Under the pieces are notes generated by a model. The model was not told the DNA's origin. It saw only the letters and a program-made list of their open reading frames with translations, and searched no databases. Below, piece after piece: positions 33,421 through 46,059 of a DNA stretch of 64,000 bases (position 1 is its first letter; every line of letters begins with the position of its first letter). Source of the stretch: Amborella trichopoda (lineage: Eukaryota > Streptophyta > Magnoliopsida > Amborellales > Amborellaceae); assembly GCF_000471905.2 (NCBI RefSeq), contig NW_006498192.1, forward strand, positions 264,047 through 328,046, in the 5' to 3' direction. The translations under genes were made by a program, and so were the position numbers.

Positions 33421-34830
33421 TCCTTAAGTATTCCATCACATCATATTTTACCTTTTCCTCGTCAGCCTTTTGTGTTCCTAGCCCTGCCATTGGTTTGGGT
33501 TGAGGAGCAGGTTTAGGTGGAGGAGGTTTGCTTTGGCCTGCTGGCTAACTTGATTGCACAATCGGCTTGGTTTGGGTGATAGAGGTTTGAGGTTGAGGTC
33601 AGCAGCCTCACAGGGAATTGGAGGATGGGTGAATTGCTTGAAGTACTAGGGTGAGGGAGAAGTGGTGAACCAGGAAACTTCAAGATGCCTGACTTTTGAG
33701 GTGGAGTTTACAACATATTCCCCGATCTGAGGCTCATTTTCCCCGTGCTAGGTGATGCTTCTGATATCAGCACCATGTGACAGACTTCCTGAGAATAGAA
33801 GCTTTGCCCTCTTGATTCTCCCAGCCTATGCTCAAAGTCGGGCTTAGGGGGCCATTGGGGTTTCTTTGGTTTCGACTTTTTGTGCTTCTTTATGGAGGAC
33901 GGTGGCTCTGACTTGGCTCGAGCTGCCAAGGCATCAGCAACTGTTAAGAATCCTGCTCCCTGAGCCAGCGTTGTTTTCAACCGCCTCCGATGCGTCCTGA
34001 TTATATTGGTTCCTTCAAGTTCTCTATCAAGAGCCTCGAAGTCTGGGCATTTCAAGGTTGTACATGCAGGAGACATAGAAGAGGAAGGATGAGAAGAAGA
34101 AGAAGAAGAAGGAGAATGGTCAGTAAGTGAGGGACTTTTAAGGTCTTTTCCCTCATCAGATCAATATGGGAAGCTTTTTACGTCATCACCAGAGTTGAAT
34201 GTGTGCAAGGAATCATTTAGGCCTTTCCCTTGCTTAGACCATTGGGGAGTTCTTTTAACATCGTCACCCTCATTGGACGTGCTCTGAGGAGAAGATAGCT
34301 TGAGGATATTCTCTTAATGGGAGGAGGAAGGCAGGATGATCACGTCAGGGATGAAGTTCAGTAAAGTTGGCAGTGGGGGAAGAGGCCTGAGAAATTCCTG
34401 CTCGACTGGCAGTTGAGCCGTCTTGTTTCTCCTGCAAACAGCCCTTGGTGCCCGTCTTCTCCTAGTTGTCATTAGAAGTGCTTGATTCGTGTCGCTAGGC
34501 TTGTGAATAGCCCTAGCTTGGTGAACTGCTTCTCACCTTAATGACTTGAGTCTACTTCGCCCGTGGTAGACTCTCCATGATTGAGAGGTTGAGGGTCAAC
34601 ATGGTCTGAGTCATCATTACCCAGGTCTTATGTTGGGTGGTCCTCTTGCACCGATGGAGCAGTGACTTAGGGATCACTTTCTGGAGTGCTATAAGGCTCT
34701 TGGCATCCTTGTATTTTCTTTACTATTATATCATGGAAACTGGAGCATTTGCATAGGTCGTGGCCCCATATTTGAGGGTATAGGCACCAATGGTCCTTAG
34801 TCCCCTGAGCAAGGCGTCTGGGCTGCCTTG
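33421..34830 (-). pseudogene. Element B linker between gag and protease
   Basis: The best part is 34076-33708, an open 122 codons with CPDFEALDRELEGTNIIR and a Lys-rich SIKKHKKSKPKKPQWPPKP patch, clearly the same as 11905-11681 in element A. Upstream (34100-34830) are decayed frames with WCLYPQIWGHDLCKC, a second Cys/His cluster. The rest is Ser/Pro-rich. Confidence 0.6.
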
Positions 34831-34855
34831 TTGGTTTCGGTGTGATAAGGCCTTC

Positions 34856-36457
34856 TTAAAGCAGTGTAACGAACAAGGTGTGAAGGAAATCAGGTGCTTC
34901 GTGTTCTTCTTGGACTGTCACTGCATGGAAGGCTTTTGCTGCCCCGAATGCCTTCTTTAGCTCTTCAAGGTTTATCTGACCCTTTTGAATCAGGGCCTTG
35001 ATAATGTCTTTTAGCGTGTAGCAATCCACTGTGGGGTGGTTGATCCTTCGATGGTAAGCACAGTAGTTCGCCTGGGTATCGAGTTCAGCTTGATCAGGGA
35101 ACTTGGTCTCTGAGAGCACGATCATATTCTGTTCCAGTAATAGTCGGAGTTAGTGTAGGGACTCATTCCTTCTCAAAGGGGTTGACTTTATTCCTATGTC
35201 TGGTTCAATAATCATCTTGATTAAGGTTCACAAGTGGGGGTACTCGGTTGTACGACTGTTGTTGCATTTCTTCCTGAGGTGCTTTTGCTGTGTTTACCCC
35301 TTTGGAGAGGTCCAAAGTTTGAGAGGGAGCCTTCTTTGGGTCGCTGACCATGACGGCTGCACTGATCACTCCTTTTGGTTGGTTGCCCCGAGTATTAGTT
35401 CGAGAGCTACCATTGCCCCGGTTGTTTCCTGAGCTTGCAGACTGTTGTCATGTCCTGCCATGGTGGCGTGACAGGCTTTCTATGCAGACCGATTTAGAGA
35501 TCAGCTTTGACATGGAGGTTGGATTGGAGGCCTCAACATATAGAGCAATCTCAGGTCACATGTTTCGGACACAGGTTTGAACTGCTTCCTTTTCGAGCAT
35601 GGGATTGGGATGGCGAGCGGCCAAATTTCTCCACCTTGATATGACATGATCCACAGGCTCATCGGGATCTTGGGTCAAGGTGAGAAACTCGATGGTTTGA
35701 ACCTCTCTCTCGACCTCATAGAAACGTTGGTGGAACAGTTTCTCCATTTCCTTCCAAGTATGTACTGAGTTTGGGGGAAGTTGAGCATATCACTGGAAAG
35801 CCGGGCTATCAAGGGTTTCAACAAACTGACAGAGAAGGAGTCTCCCATCACCCGCTGTCTCTTGACACACTACTTGGAAGTGGGCGATATGCTGGTTTAG
35901 GGATGTGGTTCCATTGAACAAGGGAAACTTCCCTTTCTTGTAATCTAAGGGAAACAACACCTGATTAATGTACGAAGGGTACAACTTTTGATAAGGCATT
36001 GCACCCTGCATGCCCGGGATTTGTCTGGCTCTTAAGCTATAGGTCACCATAACATCGATGTCTGCCTGTGAGATGGCGTGAGGGACAGAATTGTCCTGTG
36101 AGGCAGAGGGAGGGGCTGCCTTGGAAGTGTATCATCTGAGTGATGGGAATTGACTTCATGGTTAACCGATTGTTGTGCGACATCTATGCGATCAATCTTC
36201 TCCATCATTGCACATACCATGTCTTCAAATTTATTCATGCACTCTTTGTGAGATTCGCTAGGCTCGTTTACAATCATTATGCTGACTGTTTCTCCAGGGA
36301 GGTCATCCTTAGCTGTAGTTGAGAGCTTACGAGCTTGAAGGGTCGCACGTGGCAGATCGATCAGCATGCCCTGTCTGGACTTGAGTTTTGTATGCCGATC
36401 GCATGAGGATCGGTTCTCGACGATCTTGGGACTGTGGCTACTGAGTGGTTGGGTCAT
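34856..36457 (-). pseudogene. Element B gag with zinc-knuckle-like motif
   Basis: Sister of the element A gag. 36457-36044 holds KFEDMVCAMMEKIDRID; 36050-35790 YPSYINQVLFPLDYKKG and FPLFNGTTSLNQHIAHFQ; 35747-35556 MEKLFHQRFYEVEREVQTI and DEPVDHVISRWRNLAARHP; 35125-34856 CAYHRRINHPTVDCYTLKDI, a C-x2-H ... C motif in place of a CCHC knuckle, followed by LIQKGQINLEELKKAFGAA. At least two frameshifts separate these. Confidence 0.82.
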
Positions 36458-36469
36458 CTTCTACAACAC

Positions 36470-37823
36470 TAACCACAGTGCATGGTTCATGGACTTCTTC
36501 TTCAGGCTTTGTCATCTGAAGAGGGTAGAAGGGGTTCAGGTGAAGCGGGTGTTGCCCCGACCATCTTGGTTGCTTCCATAGTTAGAATTTGCAGACCCTT
36601 ATCACATTTGGCTTTGATGTTTTGATGGACTTCATGCCAGGACTGCGATCGAGACTGCGGCTAGTCGGCCTTTCTTAAGCAAGAAAGAGTTGTTTCCATT
36701 AAGTGAAGCAATCGGTGTGGGCTAGGAACTGGGTCATCCTGGGCCGAGGAAGATGAAGGACTTGAAATCCCATCAAGTCTTTGCCTTGAGCTGTCTTATG
36801 AGCTCTAGAGACATGATCGAGATGATGGGGTTGGTTCAAGATGGTACTCTTGGGGAAAGTCTTTGTGTACCATGGTCGGCGGTGCTTGCTCAAAGGAAGA
36901 AGAGTAGGCAAAAGCAGGGTTGACTCATGAAGATGCCTGAGTCGGGAATGAGGGGCTGTCCATGATGGCGACACGTGTGCGCCCCTTAAAGAAGGATCAC
37001 AGGTGATTTGGAGGTCAGCCCGGGCTTGAGCAAGTGGTTTGGCCTTAGGAGACCGAGAACTGCGAGCAGGTGTTTGTAAGAGAACAGGTGGAAGCTTGCC
37101 TCTTACAGGGTGCACTAGTGTGGGTTGAGTAGGAGGATGAGAGGGTCGTATTTCGTGTACTCGGGTTGACGCAGTAATGGCATTGCCCCGAATGGTGAGA
37201 TGAAAATGCACAACATGTGCATGATCTGGCCTTCGGAGGCTTGATCTTGGACATTGACTCGAGGTAACATAAGGGTTGCCCCGAGGTGTGGCTCTAGTGG
37301 ATGACCCACGAGGCTTATGGTGTGTGCGAGAGGTGGAGGCCTTAGGGTCTCTGCCTCGATGTGTCGAGCCTCTAAGGATAGAGACTCATGGTGGTGCAAG
37401 AATATGGGGGGTAGCCTTGAGGTGACCCACTAAAGCAACAACAACTTTCTTGCCTTTTGCAGAAAGGGACTGAGCAGCCTTCCGGCGTACCTCGACAATG
37501 CGACCGACAAGTGACTTGCTAGTGACATGGTGCATGCTGTGAGTGGCAGCAGATGTGCTACCAATGCGGGGTGTCGTAGTGGAAGTTCCACAAGAGCTAG
37601 GAGATAGGGAGTTAGGGACCTTTAAGTCCCTCCTCACACCTATCCAGATTAAGACCTGGGAGCTAGACACTGGGTCTTTTCTTAAAAGGAAGGTTGGGAA
37701 CGAAGTTTGAGGAACTTGTTCCCGGGGAAAGCTCGTGAATGCGGGGATCAGAAAATCCCCGATTCGGATAAACAGATTAAGAAATCCAGCGGCCATGTGG
37801 TGTGTGAAAGCAGAAACAAACAA
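36470..37823 (-). pseudogene. Element B N-terminal extension upstream of gag
   Basis: 37823-37386 is open for 145 codons: PREQVPQTSFPTFLLRKDPV, then SKSLVGRIVEVRRKAAQSLS, matching element A. 37211-36699 gives another 170 codons rich in Ser, Pro, His and Arg, again with counterparts in A (FPKSTILNQPHHLDHVSRAH). Shared peptides across two independent copies argue that it was coding, though the function is unknown. Confidence 0.6.
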
Positions 37824-37870
37824 AGGAAAAAACTAGCCAAACAAGAACGACCTGACAAAGGGGTAGTAAG

Positions 37871-37888
37871 TACCCAATGGAGTCGCCA
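37871..37888 (-). other. Primer binding site of element B
   Basis: Minus strand TGGCGACTCCATTGGGTA, three bases after the LTR end, tRNA-Arg type as in A. Confidence 0.75.
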
Positions 37889-38689
37889 AGCTAGTTAGGT
37901 ACCTCAATCTTGCCCTCCGGAGCTGGATGATCGGGCAGCACGTGTCATGGGTTTCAGGGGAACCCGAGACTTTGGGATCTCTCTTTTAAGAACCTCGCTC
38001 AGGAGTGAGGACAAGTATACCAACCAATGAGAGAGGAATTTAAGGTGGGTTTAGGACTTTCTCGAGCTGGCTTGCGTGGGCACCCTCTTAGATCATGAAG
38101 AAAGCCCCCTAGTCGTAGAACTGGTTCGGAATCGCTTCCCTTGGCCTGTATTATCCAATTTCTGTAATCACACACACATGGTTAATTTAACGAGACAAAT
38201 GGGTCGAAAGAGACCCCACCTTGTCTTTGAGCGAATGTACACGGATGTGCACATCCAAAAGAAGAAAGGGTAAGAGGATAAGTGAAAGAAGAAGAAAGGG
38301 GTAGATTAGAGGAATTTTGACTAGGTGGCGAGACTAACACAACAACTAGATCAGCAAGTGTTTGACCCAGCGTGGTAGCAATCGGCTAGCCTGACACAAT
38401 GGCCAGCCTATCGTAATAGTAAGGCGGCCACGGTAACTAAGATAGGCTCAGCGACAATACTGCTAGACGACAATACTACCACAACAATGTTTGTCTCAGC
38501 TAACGAGAGAGGAAGAAGAAAGAAGAGAGAGAAAGAGAGACATGCACAGTAACACAAATGTCGTGCATGTGAGAGGAAGACGAGATGAGCAATGAGGGAG
38601 AAAAGGAAAAAGGGAGAGAGGACAGAGAGAAGGAAAAGAATGAAGAAGAAAGAGAGAGAAGAGAGCAACGGAACATGGGCGACGGTGAG

Positions 38690-39343
38690 AGAAAAGTTAG
38701 GAAAGAAAATGGACAGAGATGAGCTCCCACTGTCCATGACAAAAGGGTAAGAAGAGAGAGAAAACATGGGCGACAATGAGCCTCCACCGCTCATGACGGA
38801 GTAATAAGAAGAGAGAGCAGACATGGATGATGGTGAGCTTCTGCCATCCATGATAGAGGAATGAGAGAAGAGAGAGAAGATGTGAACGGCGATGAGCTTC
38901 CGCCATTTATGACAAACAATCAAGAGGAGAGAGAAAACATGGAGCTTTTGCCATCCATGATAGAGGAATAAAAGAAGAGAGAGAAGACGTGGACAATGAT
39001 GAGCTTCCACCATCCATGATAGATGATTAATGAGAAAGAGATAACATGGATGGTGATGAGCATCCGCCATCCATGATAGGGGAGTGAGAGAAGAGAGAGA
39101 AGACATGGACAACGATGGGCTTCCGCTGTCCATGACATAGGAATGAGAGGACAGAGAAAATAAGGCAGCGATGTGCTTCCGCCATCCATGATAGAAGATT
39201 AAGAGGAGAGAAAAAACTTGGGTGGCGATGTGCATTCACCGCCCATGATAGAGAATAAAGAAAAGAGAGAGAACATCGACGGCGATGTGCTTTCGCCATG
39301 CATGACAGGGGAATGTGAAGGGAGAGGAAACATGGGCGGCGAT
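38690..39343. repeat. Tandem stem-loop array in the element B 5' LTR (first part)
   Basis: About ten units of the ATGGACGGCGATGAGCTTCC / GCCGTCCATGA type, continuing for two units after element C at 52539-52625. Some arms here are decayed (for example near 38940). Confidence 0.82.
39339..39343. repeat. Target-site duplication of element C, left copy (GCGAT)
   Basis: GCGAT before the LTR start TGTAGAAACC; repeated at 52534-52538 after GTAAACA. The site is the stem-to-loop border of a unit of the element B array. Confidence 0.92.
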
Positions 39344-40508
39344 TGTAGAAACCCCATTTTAAATCTAGCAAATTATGTGGCTTCTTGAACCTTTAGGATC
39401 ATACATAATGTAGAAAACCCAAATCCATAGCTCACACAACCTATCTTGAGGCCCGATATCCGTTTGCCCGCTCGAAATTCTGTTTTCAGATTTTTGTAAA
39501 CGCCTGTTTTACCAAAAAAATCATTAAAAATAGTAAAAAGACATGTTTTGACCCAAAGTTTCTCTGAGAACATCACAAGAGGCTGACGAAGACACCCAAA
39601 TTGAAAAAAATCAATTTGGACAAGTTTTAGTTTGGACGACACAGGGCACGCCGCCCAGGCGACACAGGGCGTGTCGCCCTAGTCATTCTGCAAATGCTCT
39701 ATTTTACCAAAAATATCATTAAAAATAGTAAAAAACTCCATTTTGACCCAAGGTTTTCTAATAGCTTCATAAGATTTTGAGGAACAATCAGAAGTAAAAA
39801 AATCTAAAGTTGGACCAAATTTCGTTTGTGTGACATGGGGCGTGCCGCCCAGGCGACATGACCCGTGTAGCCGAAATCCATGGCCCAAATTTTGATATGT
39901 TTGACTCGGGATTTGTTGGTTATGGATGTATATCCTTTCCAATAGGTCTTGGCCCCTTGTATATTCCTTTTTCGTGGCTACTTAAGGGCAGATGAAGTTA
40001 GAAACGGGGGGATAGACAGACTTATCCGAAAAAGGGTGAAAACCCAAGGAAAGAGTTAACTTCAAAAAGCCTCCCGCAACCCTAACCTTAAGCCAAAAGC
40101 GCTGATTTCTAGGGCACAAAAACCCTAGTTATAGAACAATCTTCAGGGCACAATCACCCTGGACATCATAGATTTGCAGGTCAACATCCGGATCAGAGAG
40201 GCAAAGAGGACGCTGGTGCTGATACGGGCGAGCCCTAGAAGGCTCGGGAGTCCCGGGCCATCCGCCCCGTTTGGTATATTTTTCTTCCTTTGTTTTACTG
40301 TTTGAATTTTATTTTGATCTTATTTTGATTAGTTTTCTGAAAAAAATCGTGTTTTTGATGCCTTGGATTATGCTGGATGTGCCACAGATTTGAGAGCAGA
40401 TCTGAATTTGATTTGTCCCACTTGTTTTCCATTTCATTTTTATCAGTTTAAAGTGCCAGATTTGAGTGATCTACATCTACAGATCGCTTCGATTTTGTGC
40501 TGTAAACA
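39344..40508 (+). repeat. Element C 5' LTR
   Basis: 1165 bp from TGTAGAAACC to GTAAACA. Inside is an imperfect duplication: a block starting TTTTACCAAAAAAATCATTA near 39508 is repeated near 39700, each followed by GTTTGGACGACACAGGGC or GTGTGACATGGGGC-like text. A TTGTATATTCC near 39955 might be a TATA element (weak). Confidence 0.9.
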
Positions 40509-40511
40509 ATT

Positions 40512-40529
40512 TGGCGCCCACTGTGGGGC
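40512..40529 (+). other. Primer binding site of element C
   Basis: TGGCGCCCACTGTGGGGC, three bases after the LTR end. The form is common in plant gypsy elements; I do not assign the tRNA. Confidence 0.75.
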
Positions 40530-42640
40530 AAATCGAGCGTGATCCGAGCATCAAAATTTTGAAAATATCAGAATCTTTTGAAACTTTGTAGGAATGTTCT
40601 AGTTACCATTTTGTGAATGTTACTGAAGTCTCTGGTCAATATAAAATATTTAAAAATACAAAAAAATATTTTTATGTTAGATATGCTGTCGCTTTATTTT
40701 AATTATTTCCATCAAAAAACATTTTATTTGCTGTTTCTCCAAGTATAGTAAGCTTATTTTATCAATATCTACAAGAAACATANNNNNNNNNNNNNNNNNN
40801 NNCGAGGGCTGCTTGCACCCTCCTTGAACCGTGTCCCGTTTGATTCACCCTCGACTCGGGCCACGCTCGACTTAGCATGGGCTGTACCTGGTTGCATTAT
40901 TCTGACTTTACCTTCTTAGGGGTTGCTTACCTTTCTTCTATACTGTGCTTCGAGGATCGCTAAGCACGATCTGTGCCAGCGCCCACTTATTTTCTTTCTT
41001 TGCATTGTGTACTTGTGTGCTTGAAATTATTTTCATTTGTGTTCTTCTTTACACACTCTAGCACACACCGACCGGGAATCCTGGAAAACCAGAAAATAAA
41101 TTTTTTGAAAATCCCCAAAATTCATGTTAACGGTGTGAGGGGAACCCAGCTTTGAGAGTCAAGGCGGTTGAGATTCGTGTAACTTTAACTGTGAGCACCC
41201 CTCCGTAATCCTTTGCCTCAAAGTAACTCCGCGTATAGTAGGACCTGGTAAAATCCAATAACAGGAGGCCAAGACCTATGCGAGGAGCTATATTAGCCTA
41301 GCCACATTTCAGTAGTTAGGAACTTACTCTCAAGCCAAGCCTACCTATAATACTTTACTAGGTCAAATGTTTTCCTGTGCTTGCTTGCTTATTTCTGATT
41401 GGTTAATCTTAGATCTCAGCCCGGGGGGTCAAGCTGAACTCTGGGTCCAAGTTCAAGCATGTACCCCGCCTAGCTCAGGTCCGAACCAGGTTCACACCGA
41501 GGTCCGAACCAGGTTCACACCGAGGTCCGAACCTAGGCCCCCTCTTGGTCCTAGTCGAAGGCTCATTCCTAGATCAATCTTGATACAGTCCAGGTGCACA
41601 TCCGGTCAGAGTTTCAAAACCCTCCAGGTCCAAGCCCAGGCTTGCACCCAGCTCAGTCAAGGTCCGAACCACTCTCACACCCTGGTTCGAACCTAGACCC
41701 ACCCTTGGTTCGAGCCGAGACTCGAGCACCATCTAGTCTAGATCTTAGTCTAGGTTCTAGCATAGGTCTAAGCATAGAGTTGCCTCTAGAGCTAGACTAG
41801 GCTTACCTTAGTACAAGGTTCGAACTAGAACCCATTGAGTCTAACAAGTCTAGGTTCCAGTCTAATCTTAGCCGAGGTTGGCCCCTAGAGTAAGGTTACG
41901 TCTACCTTAGGCCATCTAGTCTAGATCTTTCCCAAGTCTGATTCTAGAACCCTGCCAAGGGTGATCACCATGTCAATTACCCAAGGCCATTATGATGACC
42001 AATCCACGGCTGACTCTAAGCCGAACCTTCCCAAACCTAGGGACCAGTATACCGCAATCCCTTGGGATTACGGTCAAAACTTAGGTTAATCTATTATCCA
42101 TCGTCCAAGTCTTCAATTAGAAGCCGAGTCCCAGGGATCCACTCCTAACCCTGAGCTTTGTATGGTCTGAAAAGTTGGCTCCACCCGAAAAACATTGAAC
42201 AGTTAGGGGGTCCGCCCGGGCATTGTCCTACAGGGAACCTTACGTAGCCACAGTAGGAGCGGTCTTACCTTAGGCAACCAAAACAAGAGCCGTGTGAGGG
42301 AACAAGTTCATGCAGCATCTAATGCCAATTCCCACAACTCAAACCAAGATAACCTCGAGATGCAGCGATTTCAGAACCAAGACCCACTTAGGTCTAGGAG
42401 ATCCAATCCAACCTCGAGCCACCATGGTACCGCTCATGATGTTCTTAACACTGTATAGAGTAGAGGCATCAATTTAGATCAACCCTTAGGCGAGATGGGC
42501 GTCCAAGCTGCCCTTAAAAGTCTGGTTGACCTAGGTTACACTGTTCATGCCCTAGCTCATGGGTCAAACCCAAACCAAGTTAGCGGTATAAGACAACCCC
42601 TAGCACAACCGAGTCAGCCTTAATTCACCAGGTCTGACAG
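40530..42640 (+). other. Element C leader, with a 20-N assembly gap at 40783-40802
   Basis: Untranslated region before gag. It has no supported gene. Text rich in GGTCCGAACC and GTCTAGG phrases includes a 23-bp tandem repeat (AGGTCCGAACCAGGTTCACA type) twice at about 41477-41525 and many weaker variants up to 41900. The base composition changes sharply across the N run: AT-rich before, C/G-rich after. Confidence 0.75.
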
Positions 42641-42643
42641 ACC

Positions 42644-43601
42644 GTGCCATTTTTGCAACGAGTGGCGACACCTGTGGGTCAGTATGCTCCTCAAGCACAA
42701 ATGTATCAAACTGTCTCTATGCCCGCAGCCCATCAACCTCAGGCCCATACAGGCTCACATCTACCCCAAATCTCAACTGACCATTCTACACTTGGGAACC
42801 CACCTACCGGTGGGCCTATTCTCATGTCGAATACCCAATAAGAAGGCACCTTAAAAATGATACAAGATATGCTTGTAAGGATCGGTATACATGAAATCCC
42901 ACACCCAAAGGTCTATGTTCATGAGACCCTTGGAGGCATGGAAGACCTTCCCCCCGGGTTTGTCATTCCAGAGTTTAAAAACAAATTCAATGGGAAGAGT
43001 GACCCAGATATTCACGTTAATGCGTACCTCCTCTCCGTTCAAGCTTTGCGAGACAGGCCTAACCAGTTGAAGGCCCTGTTTTCACAAACTTTGATTGGTG
43101 AGGCTTTAAACTGACATTAGAGATTAATGATCGCTCAACCACACATAACTCCAGACGAAATGTTCAACCAGTTTATCTCTCATTACCGTGGGCCGACTCC
43201 AAGATCTCTCTCCCTGGGCGAATCTAGGAGAATCCTTCGAGGACTTCATCCGTCGATTCCACGAGGCGGCAATTTGGGTTGTAGAATTCCCATTGAAAGA
43301 TCCAATCAAATTCTCTGTGGCCTTGGAGAATGCCGCTCCCGAATACAGGACGTTTTTCAGCCAAGGTCTTATCCACCACTCCTTCGACTCCATGGTCGAG
43401 CGGGTGGGGCGACATGAAAGGGCGAGAGGGACACTCCTCAGTATTAGGTCCGATAATAAACCCATCATGACTCCCCAAAATAAAAATAAGAGAAATAACA
43501 AGGGAAAAGCTTCTGATCAGATTAACGAAATTGTCGTTAACGGATTGGCTCAAGGTTCAGCCACCCAGCATAATAATTTGAATCAAAATCGAAGGGGTTA
43601 G
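42644..43601 (+). pseudogene. Element C gag
   Basis: Pieces: 42644-42841 (Gln/Pro-rich start), 42857-43114 with PPGFVIPEFKNKFNGKSDPD and HVNAYLLSVQAL, then 43127-43190 PDEMFNQFISHYRG, and after a frameshift 43188-43601 with ESFEDFIRRFHEAAIWVVEF and VALENAAPEYRTFFSQGL. This is the gag capsid core of plant gypsy elements. A stop after IGEALN and the frameshift near 43190 break it. Confidence 0.8.
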
Positions 43602-44570
43602 CCTAGAGCTAATGCTCAAAATAATGATCGAAGGTGAGAGGACAACTTCTCTCCTCTCAAAGACCCATTAGAACAAGTGCTGGAGTTACTCTTGAAGAAA
43701 AACATGGTTCAACTCCCATCACCATCTGAACCACCATTTGAGCTTAAGGATAAGAACAGATGATGCACGTGGCATAAAAACTATGCCCACGACATCCGAA
43801 ACTGTTTTTACTTGAAGCGGGTGATTCAAGGGTTGATTAATAGGGGCAACATCACTGTGGGACCTAGAAATCAACCTGTTGAACAACCTAATCAAAAGAT
43901 GGGTATCTTCACAAACCCTCTCCCCAAAAATATGACCACAACGACCAAAGAAACGGGAGCTCTGAGTAACTCAAAGAAGGATGTTATCATTCACATGACT
44001 GAAAGCGGAGACCAAGAAGATGATCCCAACCAATTCATATTTGCTTATGATCATCATCTCCAAGAAGTTGAAGAAGATTTTTTGAGTCTTCTTAGAGGAA
44101 ATTCTTCGTCCGCGAACTCTGATGATCCTCCAAAGTGGGACAAGTATGACGAAGATGATGCCCTCGAAATGGACATGGTCAAAGCTGATGAAAAGGGATC
44201 ATCTTCCAAACAAGGGGCCAACACCCCGAGGTCTCCCATTATTCTCGCTAGGGCTGACCCTATTGAGCTCTAGGCTGGCGAAGTTGATTCGTTTACTCGA
44301 AGAGGTCGAGTGTTCAAACCCATCCAATTGATGGAAGACACTCTTGATGAAAGAATGGAAGCCACTTCAACAGCCAAACCACCAGCAGGGGTTGCAGATC
44401 ATGAACCTAATAAAAGAACTCAAGGATCAACAACCTCCTATGATCTACCGACTCATCTCGGGAAGATCCAGGCTCAAATCTACATCTTGGAGCTGCTTGC
44501 AAATTCGTCGGCACATAGAGCGCAAATTGAAAAGGTTCTTGCTAAGACCCACATCCAGAGCAACACACAA
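43602..44570 (+). pseudogene. Element C gag end and spacer with zinc-binding box
   Basis: After a stop at 43599-43601 the same frame continues with VLELLLKKNMVQLP, then CTWHKNYAHDIRNCFYLKRV, a C-x2-H ... C box, and LINRGNITVG. Downstream is an acidic stretch (43812-44273) with DDPPKWDKYDEDDALEMDM. The 44310-44645 part leads into the protease. Confidence 0.7.
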
Positions 44571-44990
44571 CCGGAAGAGTTGTGTTGGATGATCAATCAA
44601 CTAATGGCACCAACGCCAATCATATTCACGGACGATGCATCCTAGCTAATGTAAATTTCTTTCACATTCAGCCTCTTCATATCACTATTTTCATGAAAGG
44701 ATATGAGATAAGGAGAGTGTTGGTTGATAATGGGGCATCCCTGAATATATGCCCTATGAAAACGGTGAAGTAGATAGGCAAAAGCCCAGATGAATTCAAA
44801 TCGTGTCAGTTAACCATCGCTGCATATGATGGGACCAAGAGGCAGGCCGAGGGCATATTGCCTCTCACACTCAAGATTGGCCCCACCATTCAGCTGGTGA
44901 AGTTTTATGTCTTGGACATAAAACCTTCTTTCAACATGCTTTTAGGAAGACCCTCCACAAAAACCTCGTGGTCACCTCCACACTACATCA
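44571..44990 (+). pseudogene. Element C aspartic protease
   Basis: PTPIIFTDDAS, then a stop, then after a frameshift FFHIQPLHITIFMKGYEIRR and VLVDNGASLNICPMKTVK, where DNGAS is the active-site box; then PDEFKSCQLTIAAYDG, FYVLDIKPSFNMLLGRP. Family length is about right. A TAG after MKTVK and the break near 44640 disable it. Confidence 0.8.
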
Positions 44991-45492
44991 ATGCCTAAAA
45001 TTTTCAACCAAAAATGGCATTGCAAAGGTTTGTGTCAACCCCCCATCTTTTCTTAATTCTAGCACACCTAGCGGAAAGCTAGCCACAAGGGTCGAACTCG
45101 GGGAAATCCTGCTCGCTTCCTTCATGCAAGCTGATTGTGCCACTTTACGCCTAGAGGCTAGCGACCCCATTCTTCAAATTTTGCAAACTTCCACATCGAT
45201 GGAGGAGATCATCCAATACCAACATCGATATAGCTTCGGGTCCCTCGAAGCCTGGCACATGGTCCTCTCCCAAGGCTTCCAACCAGGTCAAGGCTTGGGA
45301 ACCCAAGAGCAAGGCATAAAGCAAGCGATTTCTGCATCTCCTGAAGACAAAACTGGAAACGGGGATCGAAGAGGGCTTGGGTGTACTCTCACCTTATTTC
45401 AAAGTCGAATGAAGCCATCAAGCTATCCAGGCTTTGTATCCAGCGGCATTCAAAGCCTCGATCCTCTCAGTGCCCATCCTTCCAACGACTAA
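44968..45492 (+). pseudogene. Element C post-protease segment with G-patch
   Basis: 174 open codons. EILLASFMQADCATLR is followed at about 45241-45330 by a G-patch-like motif, MVLSQGFQPGQGLGTQEQGI, with Gly spacing as in GFxPGxGLGxxxQGI, then GDRRGLGC. G-patch segments after the protease are known in some plant gypsy and in some retroviral-type polyproteins, where they bind nucleic acid. The rest to 46080 is an acidic, poorly conserved spacer (45895-46040). Confidence 0.7.
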
Positions 45493-46059
45493 AGGTAATC
45501 CTTGATTCCCCAATAGGGGATAGTCCCTCTTCTACATCTCAGCACACACAAGGACTAGGAATTGAAGACCTACTTGCTGACCTAGATTTGGAGGAGGTGT
45601 GCACAGTTGGCTTTAACATAGCCAAGGGTGTTCATCCACCAACACCAACCCAGGGAGAAAATTGATCAATTATTCCTTTATCTTAAGAATCGCTGGAAGC
45701 ATACCAGCGACACCTTCAAGTCCCGATGCAAAAAACGGATAGGCGCAGGGTGGTCATCTAACCACCCTGTACATCCGGTCCCCAACATTTCTCTCTCGAG
45801 TGCCATAAGGGACACCTCTTGCGACATTTCAAAAACTGATGAAAAATCAAAACATGATAAAGTTGATAATAATGAAAAAGAATTTTAAAAAACAGTGCTC
45901 ACTCAAGATAGCCCTATAATGGCGCATAATACCCAAGACGATGAATTGGACAACCAAGATGAAGATCAAGAGAGTCAAGAGTATGAAGAAATCTCTCAAC
46001 CTGAGGAACTTACTTCCCATGTTGAGCAATTCAAGAAGAGGTTCGATGGTGACCCAACG

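Larger units (their letters stand above)
37892..39343 (-). repeat. Element B 5' LTR, part 1
   Basis: The 5' LTR begins TAGTTAGGTACCTC at 37892 on the plus strand, shows the conserved left block and most of the stem-loop array (about 38690-39343), and is cut by element C. Together with 52539-54479 it gives about 3.39 kb against 3.47 kb in the partner LTR. Confidence 0.9.

Noticed and set aside
41367..41800. Overlapping plus-strand frames in the element C leader
   Set aside because: Made of tandem GGTCCGAACC phrases in two frames; no domain and no conservation evidence.
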